DNA of 64,000 bases from Pseudanabaena sp. BC1403 (GTDB taxonomy: Bacteria > Cyanobacteriota > Cyanobacteriia > Pseudanabaenales > Pseudanabaenaceae), in contig NZ_PDDM01000014.1 of assembly GCF_002914585.1 (NCBI RefSeq), positions 1 to 64,000 on the forward strand, written 5' to 3'. Positions within the stretch are counted from its first letter, which is position 1. Each line of letters begins with the position of its first letter. This document shows, in pieces, positions 63,054-64,000 of this stretch. The translations under genes and the position numbers were made by a program. Below the pieces are notes generated by a model that searched no databases, was not told where the DNA came from, and saw only the letters and a program-made list of their open reading frames with translations.

Positions 63054-63708
63054 AAAGGCTGCTGGAACCAAGATATTTGCCGATCGCGGGTGAATAGATC
63101 TCATAAATCATCGTGATTGGCTCGCCCCCATGCCACAACAAGTAATGCCTACCCCAATAAGTATCAATCTCAGGATAGCCAAAAGCTTCAGCTAAGTTGG
63201 GACAATGTCCTTTATAAATACCTTTGAGATCACGGTAAAGCTCTGTGTACTTTTGGTTAAGGCTGACCCAAATTGGCAGAGATGGATCTTTGAGGTATTT
63301 TTGCATCGTTGCCTCAGACCACCAAGAGGTTGCATGGGAAAATATCTCTCCAGTTTGCTGCGATCGCAAAAAGATCTGACGGCGAATTCGAGGTGCTGCG
63401 ATCGCGGTAATATCCGATGGAGCATTGTCATCACTCTCCCCTATTGAAGTCATGGCAACCACATCTACGGAGATTTCCGATTGAGTCAATAGCTGTAAAT
63501 GTCGAGTTGGTGCGCCATCGCCCATCAAGAACATTTGCCAAGTTGGAGATAGCAGGTTAAATGGCAAACCTTTCCGAATGTCGGCTTCGCTGCCTTGCCA
63601 CATCGGCTCTTCGATGCAATTCCATGCTGAGATGATTCCCCTATTGAGAGGTGGATTTGCAGTACTGGCTGCACTTGGAGGAGAAGAAAGAGGAGAAGAA
63701 AGTTTCAT
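63052..63708 (-). CDS. Chorismate lyase-like protein (UbiC/DUF98 family)
   Basis: The 218-residue product has the chorismate lyase fold of cyanobacterial DUF98 proteins: ISAWNCIEEPMWQGSEADIR near residue 25, WQMFLMGDGAPTRHLQLL near 57, RIRRQIFLRSQQTGEIFSHA near 107 and LYRDLKGIYKGHC near 165. Such enzymes turn chorismate into 4-hydroxybenzoate, the ring precursor of plastoquinone in cyanobacteria. The first 22 residues are Ser/Pro-rich and probably disordered. It likely acts in the cytoplasm. Confidence 0.85.
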   Translation of the reverse strand: MKLSSPLSSPPSAASTANPPLNRGIISAWNCIEEPMWQGSEADIRKGLPFNLLSPTWQMFLMGDGAPTRHLQLLTQSEISVDVVAMTSIGESDDNAPSDITAIAAPRIRRQIFLRSQQTGEIFSHATSWWSEATMQKYLKDPSLPIWVSLNQKYTELYRDLKGIYKGHCPNLAEAFGYPEIDTYWGRHYLLWHGGEPITMIYEIYSPAIGKYLGSSSL

Positions 63709-63754
63709 ACAGGATTTATCTTAACAATCCGTAACATATTCTTTATTGTAGTCC

Positions 63755-63793
63755 AAACCAAAAGAAACTCACTACGTGAGTTTCTTTTGGTTT
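63755..63793. terminator. 18-bp hairpin upstream of the lyase gene
   Basis: AAACCAAAAGAAACTCAC-TAC-GTGAGTTTCTTTTGGTTT is perfect. It lies between two minus-strand genes. Confidence 0.75.
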
Positions 63794-63800
63794 ACAAGTA

Positions 63801-63843
63801 TTAAAAGAGAATTGCGGCGCTTTGTGCCGCAACTCTCTTTTGA
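63801..63843. terminator. Hairpin at the end of the truncated window-edge gene
   Basis: TTAAAAGAGAATTGCGGCGC pairs with GTGCCGCAACTCTCTTTTGA around TT with a few mismatches. It starts a few bases beyond the stop of the minus-strand gene at 63847. Confidence 0.65.
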
Positions 63844-63846
63844 TAC

Positions 63847-64000
63847 TCAAGACATTCTCAGTAATCTTATTTGAGCAACAATGAAAATAGCAGGAATGAT
63901 TCGCCCGTAATTAGTGGCGATCGCTCTCCAACCTAGATCAGCAAAAAACAAGCCCCAGAGCGCAGGTGTAATCACCGAAAACACAGTCCGCGCTGCCGTA
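63847..64000 (-). CDS. Membrane protein, C-terminal part (cut by window edge)
   Basis: On the minus strand the frame is open from the window edge to a stop at 63847-63849. It reads VFSVITPALWGLFFADLGWR, then AIATNYGRIIPAIFIVAQIR and a short tail LLRMS. The hydrophobic stretches suggest one or two membrane helices. The family is not recognised from this piece. Confidence 0.55.
   Translation of the reverse strand, partial: TAARTVFSVITPALWGLFFADLGWRAIATNYGRIIPAIFIVAQIRLLRMS

Noticed and set aside
1-64000. tRNA, rRNA, tmRNA or known riboswitch
   Set aside because: None recognised by eye; no structural search was possible, so small RNAs may be missed.

Overview
The window is a chromosomal stretch of a cyanobacterium. 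The octamer GCGATCGC (HIP1) and one-base variants occur every few hundred bases. The gene content is also cyanobacterial: ferredoxin-dependent glutamate synthase, a cyAbrB regulator, an SLH/OprB porin and a GvpF/L protein. A moderately AT-rich base composition and the many short dispersed hairpins fit a Pseudanabaena-like filamentous lineage, but the species cannot be fixed from sequence reading alone. No rRNA, tRNA, CRISPR array or prophage was recognised.

Layout. 0-0.9 kb: the end of an IS630-type transposase beside a truncated PstS-like gene. 0.9-18.3 kb: mostly housekeeping and signalling genes (argC, thiL, rlmN, a phosphoesterase, a lone gvpF/L, a 1801-residue kinase/ATPase/histidine kinase, an EVE protein, Fd-GOGAT). 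18.4-22 kb: an accessory patch with a split STAND-like ATPase/TPR operon, a RelE-type toxin pair and HIP1-bounded repeats. 22.1-34.4 kb: redox and signalling, with a REC-thioredoxin-reductase fusion and its histidine kinase, a NarL-type two-component pair, a MITE-like hairpin element, a CDGSH / dps remnant / transporters / flavodoxin / cytochrome b561 run, and a porin. 34.4-40.5 kb: a second accessory patch with hicBA (hicA frameshifted), higBA, more HIP1-bounded repeats, and a tightly coupled three-gene operon encoding a double-GHKL ATPase/histidine kinase, a REC protein and a ComEC-like metallo-beta-lactamase-fold protein. 40.5-46.6 kb: a carbohydrate block on the minus strand (GH63-like glucosidase, SDR, GMC oxidoreductase, aquaglyceroporin). 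46.6-64 kb: a decayed oxidoreductase, cyAbrB, tatD, cysteine desulfurase, usp, pnp, a NERD protein, an M50 protease with TPRs, then a minus-strand run of envelope and metabolic genes (MlaE-like permease, PBP4, a lipoprotein-like methyltransferase, GH3, GerMN, coaD, chorismate lyase-like).

The best candidate for an undescribed system is the 36.57-40.34 kb operon. Its genes overlap at start and stop codons, it sits among toxin-antitoxin modules and mobile repeats, and a perfect 25-bp inverted repeat lies just upstream of it. The domain logic (GHKL sensor-ATPase, phosphorelay receiver, metal-dependent hydrolase) suggests a signalling-triggered defence or stress module; this is inference. Second candidates are the split STAND/TPR operon and two families of non-autonomous repeats: a 41-bp HIP1-bounded unit in eight copies, and a 106-bp MITE whose ends resemble the local IS630 end.
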